Origin: Planctomycetales bacterium
Lineage (GTDB): Bacteria > Planctomycetota > Planctomycetia > Planctomycetales > Planctomycetaceae
Reading direction: 5' to 3'
DNA length: 64,000 nucleotides
NCBI GenBank assembly: GCA_026400835.1
Contig: JAPLOA010000074.1
Location: forward strand, 110,897-174,896
Shown: piece after piece, positions 26,777 to 35,476 of the stretch
Numbering within the stretch: position 1 is the stretch's first letter
Layout of the letters: every line of letters begins with the position of its first letter
Program-made: the position numbers and the translations under genes
Notes under the pieces: generated by a model
The model's database searches: none
Told to the model about the DNA's origin: nothing
Seen by the model: the letters and a program-made list of their open reading frames with translations, nothing else

Positions 26777-26830
26777 AAAACCATTTCGTCTTTTCGGTCG
26801 TGGGCTTTGGCAAAGTTTTCACCGGGACGC

Positions 26831-28873
26831 TCACTTCGCCAACAGCAGCTTCCAGCCGTACCGATAGAGGTTTCTCGAATCCGCATAACGCGATTCCGAG
26901 GCCGCGGAACCGAGAACAACGACGATCAGTCGCTTACCATCACGTTCACCTGTGGAAACCAGGCACGCACCGGCTTGATCGGTCGTGCCTGTTTTTATTC
27001 CATCATAGCCCTCGGTTCCCAACAGCTCGTTCGTATTCTTCCACAGAACGTTGCGGGTGTATCCGCCGGGCCCCGCAACCGTCGCTCCGCGTTGACGCGT
27101 TGACGAGTACTGCCCCATCACCGGATTGGTCAGGGTTGCTCGAGCCAGAATGGCCAGATCGGTGACCGTCGACTGATGCGAGTCATTCGTCAGTCCATGG
27201 GGATTTGTGTGGTGAGTCTTCGTCATGCCAAGTCGTGCGGCTTCGGCATTCATCGCGGCCACGAACAGCTCCAAAGGATCCTGCTTTGGTTCGTTCGCCG
27301 CAGAGTTCTCCGTCGTCACCGCTGCAGAGGCCAATCGAGGACCGAAGTGTTCCGCCAACGCGACGCTCATGTCGTTTCCGGACGGCAACATCAAGCCATA
27401 AAGGGCTTCTCGCACAGGCACCGTTTCTCCCGCGCGAACGTCAGAAGTTGATCCTCGAGTTTCATCCGCTCGAACGGACATTGTCAACGTTTCGTCCAGC
27501 ACTTCCGGATGTTGTTCTGCCAATCGAGCCACCAGCCAGGCAGTCATAATTTTCGTGGTGCTGGCGAAGTGGCGAGACGTCTCGGTTTCAGCACCGGCAA
27601 CCATGCGGCCATCTGCAGCGTCGACGATAATCCAGGAATCGCACGAAACAAACGGCGCACCGGCAAACGGTTCTGCGGGCAGCTTCGGTAACATCTCGGA
27701 ATTGATCACTTCCGGAGCCGCGATGGTGGCCTCTTCGATCACTGGCCCAAGTTTTTGCCACAAGGCCGTGTCCGCGATGCCCGTGACTGCCAGCGCATTC
27801 GCTTCCTGAAACTTTCGAACGGCGGATTCTGTGGCTGGCCCGAAATCTCCGTCGACTCCTAATCCGGGCGACGGCTCCAGCCGTGCATTCAATGTCCGCT
27901 GCAGAAATTCCACCCGAGTTCCGAAAGCACCGACACGTAATTCCGTGGGTTCATTCGGAGCGGTCCGTTCCCACTCCGGATTAAAATGATCAAAAGCGCT
28001 GCGAGCGATCTTGCCAATCAGCACATGCGCGGCGTTGTCATCTTTCCAGCTCTTGTCTTTGTTTTTTGTTGTCAGTACGCAGATCGCGAAGGGACCTTTC
28101 GGACCATAAATAATGCCCGCATTGCAACGACTCTCAGACACCGCGCCGGATTTGTGAGCGACCTTGGTTCCGTCCGGCAGTTGGCTCAACAGCATGGTTT
28201 TGTCATCACAGGCCAGCAAGTGATCCAGCATGGCTTTGCACGATTCAGCTGACGCGGCCGTTCCCTTGTGAAGTTGCTCCAGCAGGTTGACCGTTTCGTT
28301 CGCGGTTGTGCTGCCAAGCCCAAACAGCTTGCTGCGATCCGGTGCAATGGACGTTTCGCCGCGATAAACCCGGGAGTTCAACCTGGTCTGAGGAAATCCG
28401 AGGCTTTCCATGGTGGCTGCCGTCGTCGGCAGACCAATCTCGTCTACAACCAGATTTGTCGCGGTATTGTCCGAGTAGCGAATCATCAGCCGGATCGCAT
28501 CGCGCAGAGAGAGCTGCAAGCCGGAGGAAAAATGTGTGGTGAGAATCCCGGATCCCGGCACCTTGTCGGTTTCCTCCAGAGCAATCATTTTGGCCGGATC
28601 CAGCTTTTTGCCGTCGACCATGCGGTAAGCAGCGACCATAACGGGCATTTTGATCAGGCTGGCTGTCGGCTGGATTTCATCGCCACGCCAGACAAACTGT
28701 TCGCCCGTCTCCAGATGGCGAATGCAAACAGCCACCTCTCCTGCGTGAGCTTCGATCAGGGGTTTCAGGGATTCGTTCAGGTCCGCAGCAATCAACCGCG
28801 AACCTGGCTGCAATGAGACGATCTCAAAAAGAACGATGAGCAATGCCAAATTCAACGGTATCCAGCGCCTCAT
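26831..28873 (-). CDS. Three-domain cell-wall serine peptidase: class-A-like DD-peptidase, peptidoglycan-binding domain, S11 D-Ala-D-Ala carboxypeptidase
   Basis: This 680-residue exported protein joins two penicillin-recognising enzymes. A leader helix is at about residues 7-30. Domain 1 (about 35-300) is class A beta-lactamase-like: SLIK near 72-75, YSDN near 133-136, KSG near 241-243; the omega-loop Glu motif (ExxLN) of true beta-lactamases is not seen, so a peptidase is more likely. Domain 2 (about 312-375) is a PG_binding_1 module (RVGAFGTRVEFLQRTLN, GVDGDFGPATESAVRKFQ). Domain 3 (about 405-680) is an S11 carboxypeptidase with STTK (438-441), SGN (498-500) and KTG (627-629). The ATG at 28873 follows GAGGAG by 5 bp. 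The product probably trims peptidoglycan in the periplasm; it is divergent from lysA. Confidence 0.88.
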   Translation of the reverse strand: MRRWIPLNLALLIVLFEIVSLQPGSRLIAADLNESLKPLIEAHAGEVAVCIRHLETGEQFVWRGDEIQPTASLIKMPVMVAAYRMVDGKKLDPAKMIALEETDKVPGSGILTTHFSSGLQLSLRDAIRLMIRYSDNTATNLVVDEIGLPTTAATMESLGFPQTRLNSRVYRGETSIAPDRSKLFGLGSTTANETVNLLEQLHKGTAASAESCKAMLDHLLACDDKTMLLSQLPDGTKVAHKSGAVSESRCNAGIIYGPKGPFAICVLTTKNKDKSWKDDNAAHVLIGKIARSAFDHFNPEWERTAPNEPTELRVGAFGTRVEFLQRTLNARLEPSPGLGVDGDFGPATESAVRKFQEANALAVTGIADTALWQKLGPVIEEATIAAPEVINSEMLPKLPAEPFAGAPFVSCDSWIIVDAADGRMVAGAETETSRHFASTTKIMTAWLVARLAEQHPEVLDETLTMSVRADETRGSTSDVRAGETVPVREALYGLMLPSGNDMSVALAEHFGPRLASAAVTTENSAANEPKQDPLELFVAAMNAEAARLGMTKTHHTNPHGLTNDSHQSTVTDLAILARATLTNPVMGQYSSTRQRGATVAGPGGYTRNVLWKNTNELLGTEGYDGIKTGTTDQAGACLVSTGERDGKRLIVVVLGSAASESRYADSRNLYRYGWKLLLAK

Positions 28874-29078
28874 AGTCACTCCTCAGAGTTTATTCCTGAC
28901 AACGCGGAAGCCGGTTGTCTCGGTTGAATTCGCCTCAATGTCCGGCAAAACTGCCTTATTCCAGTGCGCGGCCACGTTTGAGGCCTTCCTCTGCCATGTA
29001 AGCCGCGAACGCCCGGTCTCGACAGGCACCGTGCGGAGAATATTCTCATCAATACAGTACAGTCACACAAGCATCAAA

Positions 29079-30350
29079 ATGACCATGCAAAAGCCACTTC
29101 CGTTCACTGAACAGACGATTCGCCGCATTGCCGAGCAGTATCCGACGCCGTTTTACCTCTACGACGAAGAGGGTATGCGAGAATCATGCCGAAGCCTGAA
29201 TTCCGCATTCTCCTGGTGCCCTGGGTTTCGTGAGTACTTCGCAGTCAAAGCGCTGCCGAACCCTTATGTTCTGGAAGTGCTGAAAGCAGAAGGGCTCGGA
29301 GCCGACTGTTCCAGTCTTGCTGAACTGGCTCTGTCCGAACGAGTCGGGCTGACCGGTGAAGATCTCATGTTCACCTCGAACAATACTCAGGTCCATGAGT
29401 ATCAGCGAGCGGTTGATCTGGGAGCCATCATCAATCTCGACGACCTGACTCACATCGATTACCTGAAGGACAACGTCGGTCTGCCGGAGCTGTTGTGCTT
29501 TCGTTACAACCCAGGATCAGCTCGTGAAGGGAACGTGATTATTGGCAAGCCGGAGGAAGCCAAGTATGGCTTTACGGAAGCTCAGTTGTTCGAAGGTTAC
29601 AGGATTCTTCGCGACGCTGGTGTGAAGCGATTCGGCCTGCACACGATGGTCGCATCCAATGAGCTCAACGGCGATTTCTTTGTCGAGACGGCTCGTATGG
29701 TTTTCGACCTCGCGGTGCGTATCCATCAACAACTCGGGATCCGAATGGAGTTCGTGAATCTTGGTGGTGGCATCGGGATTCCCTATCGCCCGGAACACAA
29801 GCCCGTTGACCTGCCAGCCGTCGGACAGGGCGTAAAGAAGTTGTACGAGCAGATGATTGCCGGAACTCCACTGGACCCGCTGAAGGTCATGATGGAAAAC
29901 GGCCGCATGATCACGGGGCCTCATGGTTTCCTGGTGACGAAGGCCATCCATCACAAGCATATCTATCGGGATTACGTCGGCGTCGATGCGTGTATGTCGA
30001 ATCTGATGCGTCCCGGTATGTACGGCGCGTATCATCACATTACCGTACTGGGCAAGGAGAATGCTCCTCACGATCGTATCGTCGACGTTGTCGGTTCATT
30101 GTGTGAAAACAATGACAAATTCGCGATCAATCGCGAGCTTCCGGCTGTTGAACGAGGAGACCTGCTGGTGATTCACGACGCAGGTGCTCACGGTCACTCC
30201 ATGGGATTCCAGTACAACGGCAAGGTGCGTTGTGCGGAATTGCTCGTGAAGAAAGACGGATCGGTCAAGATGATTCGTCGCGCAGAAACGATGGATGATT
30301 ACTTTGCAACGCTGGACTTCAGCGGCCTGCAAAGCGCCGCTGGTCGCTGA
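29079..30350 (+). CDS. lysA: Diaminopimelate decarboxylase (fold-type III PLP decarboxylase)
   Basis: Converts meso-diaminopimelate to lysine, the last step of that pathway. The product has 423 residues. The PLP lysine is in EYFAVKALPNP (Lys57); the glycine-rich phosphate-binding loop is VNLGGGIGIPYRPE; the substrate-side Cys is in GSLCENNDKFA; and a late Tyr-containing segment is present. The frame runs back to 28836, but the upstream 81 residues overlap the divergent gene and show no similarity, so the ATG at 29079 (or the one at 29085) is the start. Its neighbour across the divergent promoter is a peptidoglycan peptidase, which fits since diaminopimelate is also a cell-wall precursor; the link is inference. 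Related arginine/ornithine or carboxynorspermidine decarboxylases are less likely alternatives. Confidence 0.83.
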   Translation: MTMQKPLPFTEQTIRRIAEQYPTPFYLYDEEGMRESCRSLNSAFSWCPGFREYFAVKALPNPYVLEVLKAEGLGADCSSLAELALSERVGLTGEDLMFTSNNTQVHEYQRAVDLGAIINLDDLTHIDYLKDNVGLPELLCFRYNPGSAREGNVIIGKPEEAKYGFTEAQLFEGYRILRDAGVKRFGLHTMVASNELNGDFFVETARMVFDLAVRIHQQLGIRMEFVNLGGGIGIPYRPEHKPVDLPAVGQGVKKLYEQMIAGTPLDPLKVMMENGRMITGPHGFLVTKAIHHKHIYRDYVGVDACMSNLMRPGMYGAYHHITVLGKENAPHDRIVDVVGSLCENNDKFAINRELPAVERGDLLVIHDAGAHGHSMGFQYNGKVRCAELLVKKDGSVKMIRRAETMDDYFATLDFSGLQSAAGR

Positions 30351-30393
30351 TCGTTACGCTTCACGGGATTCTCAAGACTTTGAAAGGCCCACC

Positions 30394-31509
30394 ATGTCTC
30401 GCGTGAATCGACGGCTGTTCCTGAGCACTGCAGCGGTTGCCGCGACCGCGTTCTCGACACGAGTCACGCGGAGCGATGAATCAGCGGCAGTGCAGTGGGC
30501 CGATGTACGAGACTGGGGCGTGGAAGGGCGAGGCTTCAACGATACCGAAGCGTACTTTGATCGTTTGCCAGGGCGAGCGAAGCCCGTGGTTCGTGAAGCC
30601 GTTTGGAATCTCAGTCGTCATTCCGCGGGAATGATGGTTCGCTTTCGCACGGATGCAACCGAGATTCATGTCGACTATGGAGTGACCTCGAGCAATCTTG
30701 CGATGCCTCACATGCCAGCCACCGGAATGTCCGGTCTGGATCTCTATGCTGCCGATACAGACGGCACCTGGAAATGGGTTGCGGTTGTCGCCCCGGCGAC
30801 TCAGCAGGTCAAGAAAAAGGTCGTCTCCGGACTTGCTGCCGGTGAACGCGATTATGCAATTTATCTTCCGCTGTATAACGGCACGGAATTTCTGAAGATC
30901 GGTGTTCCGGCCGGGGCAAAGCTTCAACCAATTGCCCCTCGAACCGCGAAGCCAATCGTGTTCTACGGCACGTCGATCACTCACGGTGCCTGTGCGTCTC
31001 GTCCTGGCATGCCGCATCCTTCGATTCTGGGACGAAGACTCAACACACCGACGATCAATCTGGGATTCTCTGGCAATGGTCGCATGGAAGCTGCTGTTGG
31101 CCAGTTTTTGATTGAATTGGATCCATCGGTTTACGTGATTGATTGTCTTCCCAACATGTCGGCCGATGAAGTCACCGCGAATACTCAGCCACTTGTTAAG
31201 CAGTTGCGAACTGCTCATCCAGAGACGCCGATCGTACTGGTCGAAGATCGCAGCTATTCCGGATCATGGTTGATCACATCTCAGCGCGAACGCAACGAGA
31301 GCAGTCGCCAGGCGTTGAAAGCTCAGTACCAACTGCTGCTGGATGCCGGCACGGAACGATTGTCGTACATCGATGGCGAATCATTGCTGGGAGCCGATCG
31401 TGATGATACGACCGATGGTTCTCACCCATCCGATCTGGGCTTTTACCGCCACGCCGACGTATTTGAACCCGTTCTCCGAGAGGCATTGAAGGCAACCGCA
31501 AAAGCGTAA
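30394..31509 (+). CDS. Secreted SGNH/GDSL hydrolase with N-terminal beta domain
   Basis: A 371-residue exported esterase. The leader (RRLFLSTAAVAATAFSTR) has a twin-Arg-like start. An N-terminal beta-rich domain (about 35-185; VREAVWNLSRHSAGMMVRF) resembles the SGNH_hydro_N module. The catalytic domain has block I FYGTSITHGACASRPG, block III-like GFSGNGRME, and block V DGSHPSDLGF with the Asp/His pair. GAAAGG lies upstream of the ATG at 30394, which follows lysA by 43 bp; it could be in the same transcript, although the functions are unrelated. Likely removes acetyl groups from sugars; substrate is not known. Confidence 0.85.
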   Translation: MSRVNRRLFLSTAAVAATAFSTRVTRSDESAAVQWADVRDWGVEGRGFNDTEAYFDRLPGRAKPVVREAVWNLSRHSAGMMVRFRTDATEIHVDYGVTSSNLAMPHMPATGMSGLDLYAADTDGTWKWVAVVAPATQQVKKKVVSGLAAGERDYAIYLPLYNGTEFLKIGVPAGAKLQPIAPRTAKPIVFYGTSITHGACASRPGMPHPSILGRRLNTPTINLGFSGNGRMEAAVGQFLIELDPSVYVIDCLPNMSADEVTANTQPLVKQLRTAHPETPIVLVEDRSYSGSWLITSQRERNESSRQALKAQYQLLLDAGTERLSYIDGESLLGADRDDTTDGSHPSDLGFYRHADVFEPVLREALKATAKA

Positions 31510-31598
31510 CGGTGCAAGCCATCGTATGAGTGCTTCAGAATCGAAAACAACATCGTATGGCGTGCGACATCCGCTTCGATTGAGAGCACCCAACTTGC

Positions 31599-32066
31599 TC
31601 AGGCATTCTTCACCGTCAACCACGCGCCGATCGCAAAAAACAACCAGCCGAGAATCATCAGTGTTCCGCCGATAGGAGCGATCGCTCCCCAGGGAACTCC
31701 CAGCCATTTCGGTCCTGCGATAACCAACAGGTAAAGCGATCCGCTGAAAAAGAAGACCCCTCCGAAAAAACAGACCGACGCTGCTGACAGCCAGCGTGAT
31801 CGCTGTCGCAGCATCAAAGCTCCCGTCAGCCCCAATGCCAAAGCATGCGCCATGTGGTAGTCCACACCGGTTTTGAAATCCTGTAAGTACTTGTAACTGG
31901 CCGGAACACTTTGCCCTGCGATCATTTTTGGCTCCATGTCCGCATATTTCTTCTCGAGGTAGCCGTCACCGGTGTTGTTGGTCAAACCATGAGCACCGAA
32001 GGCTCCCAGAGTAACGGCCAACATGCCAAGCAAAGCCGACAGCAAAAGGCATAGACGAGGACTCAT
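31599..32066 (-). CDS. DUF423 family small integral membrane protein
   Basis: A 155-residue inner-membrane protein of DUF423 (YgdD-like). It has four hydrophobic helices, the first containing LLLSALLGMLAVTLGAFGAHGL, which is the family's conserved opening; later ones are ALALGLTGALML, FFGGVFFFSGSLYLLVI and GGTLMILGWLFFAIGA. A soluble loop of about 35 residues after the first helix is longer than usual. AAAGG is 8 bp before the ATG at 32066; the frame extends upstream into a repeat-derived element and is not used. Biochemical role is unknown. Confidence 0.87.
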   Translation of the reverse strand: MSPRLCLLLSALLGMLAVTLGAFGAHGLTNNTGDGYLEKKYADMEPKMIAGQSVPASYKYLQDFKTGVDYHMAHALALGLTGALMLRQRSRWLSAASVCFFGGVFFFSGSLYLLVIAGPKWLGVPWGAIAPIGGTLMILGWLFFAIGAWLTVKNA

Positions 32067-32145
32067 GTGGGAAACCTTTGAAGGCGGATTTGTTAAGATA
32101 GTGTTTGAACTGAGACAACGCTTAATTTCGCCACTGAGTTTACCC

Positions 32146-32496
32146 CGAATGGCATGGACTGAAGGGAATTCAGTGTTGTGTTTCGCAGCGAAGCTGCGGC
32201 AGCATTTAGCCCCAGGCTTCAGCCTGGGGTGGGAGGCGAAAACACGATCCATCAGCCGTGAAACGGCGACAGCGATGGTTTTTTAACGATATCAACACAA
32301 TGCTGTCGCCGTTTCACGGCTTAATGTTCATTTTCAAAAGTCTTCCCCAGGCTAAAGCCTGGGGCTACGTGCTGCCGCCTCTACGAGGCGAAATCAGAAC
32401 GATAGTTGTCCCACTGAATCTCGTCGCAATACCAAATTTTTAGCACCTCGGGACAAGCCACTTTGTGGCAAGTCGAGCTTAAGTCCACGCCATTGG
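32146..32496. mobile_element. MITE-like element with terminal inverted repeats, copy 2
   Basis: A 351-bp second copy of the element at 4412-4811, same orientation. Ends: 32146-32163 and 32479-32496, about four mismatches between them. Internal structure is cleaner than in copy 1: a perfect 20-bp inverted repeat (32254-32273 with 32302-32321), and hairpins CCCCAGGCTTCAGCCTGGGG and CCCCAGGCTAAAGCCTGGGG (the latter 32345-32364). It lies between the DUF423 gene and the ATPase gene. The 278 bp from 32497 to the ATPase start show nothing else. Confidence 0.75.
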
Positions 32497-32774
32497 GGAT
32501 AAACCCGGTGGCGAAGCTTAATACAGGACTCGCTGAAGCCATCACGAAACAGCACACGGCAACCGTTCAGCGCGTCGCCCGTGGTCACACTGACACAATT
32601 GCAAATTATGGCAACCATCGACGTTAAGTGCCCTCAATCGTCCCTCCCCCGCAATTGATTTCCAGAATTGACGTTTGTTTCTTAGAACTCGCCAAATCCC
32701 CTATCATTCGGCTGAACAGCGGCACCACCGTGTGCCTGAATCCGGATCCTCTGAACCTGATTTCGAAGCATCCC

Positions 32775-35234
32775 ATGACAGACATCGAAAAGCTTGGACA
32801 GTTCTACCTGGGCAAAACCCACGACCTGAAAACCGGAGTCACCTCGCCCGATCAGGTCGTCATGTATGACGCAAAAGACCTCACGACTCATGCGGTCTGC
32901 GTCGGCATGACCGGCAGCGGCAAGACCGGTTTGTGTCTCGCACTTCTTGAAGAAGCCGCCATCGATGGCACGCCCGCGATCTGCATCGACCCCAAGGGCG
33001 ACCTCGGGAATCTGATGCTCGCGTTTCCCGATTTGTTGCCGCAGGATTTTCAGCCGTGGGTCGATCCTCAGGAAGCCAGTCGCAATGGAATGACGGTCCC
33101 CGAGTTCGCCAAAAAGACTGCTGACATATGGCGAAATGGACTGGCTGAATGGGGTCAGTCCGGAGAACGCATTCGTAAGTTCAAAGCCGCCGCCGATGTG
33201 GAGATCTATACTCCCGCCAGCAATGCCGGTCGACCGATCACCGTCCTGAAATCATTCGATGCACCGAATGATTCAGTCCGCTCCGACTCCGACGCGCTGC
33301 GCGGGAGCATCATGTCGGCGGTATCAGGGCTGCTGGCTTTGCTGCAAATCAATGCCGATCCGATCAGCAGTCGTGAACATATTCTGCTGTCCAATATTCT
33401 CGATTACTACTGGCGCAGCGGTCAGAACGTGGATATGGGTTCGTTGATTCGCAGCATTCAGGCGCCACCGTTTAATAAGGTTGGCTTTCTGGATCTGGAA
33501 TCGTTTTATCCGCAGGGCGAACGCTTCAAACTCGCGATGACGTTAAATAACCTGCTCGCGTCTCCCAGCTTTGCCGCGTGGCTCGAAGGTGAACCGCTCG
33601 ATATCCAGAAGCTGTTGTGGACGCCAGCCGGTAAACCTCGCCTGGCGATTATCTCCATCGCTCACCTTTCCGATCAGGAACGAATGTTCTTTGTCACGAT
33701 CCTGCTGAACGAAGTACTGAGCTGGATGCGGAGTCAGACAGGAACTTCCAGCCTGCGAGCAATCCTTTACATGGATGAAGTGTTTGGCTATTTCCCGCCA
33801 ACCGCGAATCCGCCCTCGAAGCTGCCGATGCTGACTCTGCTGAAGCAGGCTCGAGCGTTTGGGCTGGGCTGCGTCCTGGCGACTCAGAACCCCGTGGACC
33901 TCGACTACAAGGGACTGTCCAACTGCGGCACGTGGTTTCTGGGACGGCTGCAGACGGAACGCGACAAGATGCGAGTTCTCGAAGGGCTCGAAGGTGCGGC
34001 CCTTTCGACGGGATCAACCTTCGATCGCCAGCAGATGGAACAGACCCTGGCCGGTTTGGGCAGTCGAGTCTTCCTGATGAATAATGTGCATGAGGATGCT
34101 CCGACTGTCTTTCGCAGCCGCTGGGCGTTGTCGTATCTTCGCGGGCCCGTGAGTCGTCAGCAGATCGAAACTCTGATGGCTCCGTTGAAGGGTAACAGTC
34201 CGGCACCATCAACGACCGCCCAGGTGATGAGCAGTGCTCCGGTCGCTCCTCGTTTTGCAGCTCCGGCCACAGAACTCCCCAGTCAGCCGACCAGACCGGT
34301 TTTGCCGCCGGGAATCGCCGAATTTTTCCTGCCGGCTCATATTCAGGCCGATCGATTTGTGTATCGTCCTGCATTGCTTGGACAAACTCGCATCCATTTC
34401 ATCGATGCGAAGAATGGCATCGACCTGTGGGATCCGGTCACTCTGATTCGACTGGGCGGCGATTCCATTCCTGCAGATCCATGGCTTGAAGCTGATGAAT
34501 GGGACGAAGCCGATGTTCCGCAATTGTTGCCAGAGCCTGAATTCGGCGACGCGACCTTCCGTGAGCTGCCCACCGAGCTGACTCAGAAGAAGTCATATAC
34601 CGGCTGGACGACAGCCATCAAAAACCATCTCTACCGAGACCGTAAGCTGGTCGTCTTCACTTGCGAAGAGCTCAAGCAAACTTCGCAGCCCGGTGAATCT
34701 GAAAGCGACTTCCGCATTCGTCTGCGTCATGCCGCGCGAGAGGAGCGAGATCGTCTGGTGGAGAAACTGCGTCGCAAGTATGCCACGAAGTTTGGTACTC
34801 TGGATGACAAGATTCGGCGGGCTGAGCAGAAAATTGAGAAAGAGAAGCAACAGAAATCTCAGAAGACGCTCAGCACTGCGGTCAACTTCGGCACCAGTAT
34901 TCTCGGGGCGTTATTTGGCCGCAAACTGGGCTCATCAACAAACGTCACGCGGGCCGGATCTGTGATTAAGTCGGCCACCAATATGGCCTCAGAATCCACC
35001 GACATTCGCATTGCGGAAGAGCAATACGCGGCTCTACTGCAGGAGCGGGAAGCTCTGAATGCGACTGTTGAAGGTGAGGCCAATGAGATCGTGCATCAGT
35101 TCGACACGGATGTCATGAAGTTCGACAGTCTGGAAATCTCACCTCGAAAAACCGACACCGCGGTTGATCGGATCGCGTTGCTATGGCTTCCCTTCGTCGA
35201 CGACGGCGCCGGGAATATGCATAGGGCGTTTTGA
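32775..35234 (+). CDS. HerA/VirB4-like P-loop ATPase with C-terminal coiled coil
   Basis: An 819-residue ATPase of the HerA/FtsK/VirB4 superfamily. Walker A is GMTGSGKT at about residues 44-51, close to the N-terminus; a CIDPKGDLGNLML segment follows; Walker B is ILYMDEVFGY; LATQNPVDLDYKGLSNCGTWFLGRLQTERD is the conserved sensor region. From about 540 the sequence lacks this fold: Pro/Ala-rich linker, then a coiled coil (about 690-740; KIRRAEQKIEKEKQQKS) and a small glycine-rich segment (FGTSILGALFGRKLGSS). The ATG at 32775 is the first with family similarity. Related proteins move or process DNA or secreted proteins; no NurA nuclease gene or secretion partner is adjacent, so function is open. 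Confidence 0.82.
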   Translation: MTDIEKLGQFYLGKTHDLKTGVTSPDQVVMYDAKDLTTHAVCVGMTGSGKTGLCLALLEEAAIDGTPAICIDPKGDLGNLMLAFPDLLPQDFQPWVDPQEASRNGMTVPEFAKKTADIWRNGLAEWGQSGERIRKFKAAADVEIYTPASNAGRPITVLKSFDAPNDSVRSDSDALRGSIMSAVSGLLALLQINADPISSREHILLSNILDYYWRSGQNVDMGSLIRSIQAPPFNKVGFLDLESFYPQGERFKLAMTLNNLLASPSFAAWLEGEPLDIQKLLWTPAGKPRLAIISIAHLSDQERMFFVTILLNEVLSWMRSQTGTSSLRAILYMDEVFGYFPPTANPPSKLPMLTLLKQARAFGLGCVLATQNPVDLDYKGLSNCGTWFLGRLQTERDKMRVLEGLEGAALSTGSTFDRQQMEQTLAGLGSRVFLMNNVHEDAPTVFRSRWALSYLRGPVSRQQIETLMAPLKGNSPAPSTTAQVMSSAPVAPRFAAPATELPSQPTRPVLPPGIAEFFLPAHIQADRFVYRPALLGQTRIHFIDAKNGIDLWDPVTLIRLGGDSIPADPWLEADEWDEADVPQLLPEPEFGDATFRELPTELTQKKSYTGWTTAIKNHLYRDRKLVVFTCEELKQTSQPGESESDFRIRLRHAAREERDRLVEKLRRKYATKFGTLDDKIRRAEQKIEKEKQQKSQKTLSTAVNFGTSILGALFGRKLGSSTNVTRAGSVIKSATNMASESTDIRIAEEQYAALLQEREALNATVEGEANEIVHQFDTDVMKFDSLEISPRKTDTAVDRIALLWLPFVDDGAGNMHRAF

Positions 35235-35306
35235 TGAACGCAATATGCTAACGTTTGGAAGAGCCAGCGTTGATGTGATTCACCGCGAAGCGGTTTAAGA
35301 AATTAG

Positions 35307-35373
35307 CCGGTGGTAAGCGAATCGCCACCACCGGTTCAGCGAATAAATATGATTTGCACCCTGAAACGGGTGC
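35307..35373. repeat. Cluster of short hairpins
   Basis: Two adjacent palindromes in the 242-bp spacer after the ATPase gene: CCGGTGGT (35307-35314) with ACCACCGG (35327-35334), and GCACCC/GGGTGC at 35356-35373. They look like planctomycete intergenic repeats and may also terminate transcription; no T-run is present. Confidence 0.5.
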
Positions 35374-35476
35374 CAGATTTTCTATTCCGGCGCCCTTTCC
35401 GGGGGTATATCGAGTGTTCTCAGCAGAATAAGACCTCTATGTCCCGCCGTCGAAGAAAACAAGAAAGAAGCTTCTC

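Noticed and set aside
26831..28873. Calling the fused peptidase a beta-lactamase resistance gene
   Set aside because: The omega-loop Glu motif needed for beta-lactam hydrolysis is not visible; an S11 carboxypeptidase and a PG-binding module in the same chain fit cell-wall processing better.
32067..32252. N-terminal extension of the DUF423 gene
   Set aside because: It is encoded by repeat DNA of MITE copy 2 and shares ASHPRLKPGAKCCRS with copy 1; the family starts at the ATG at 32066.
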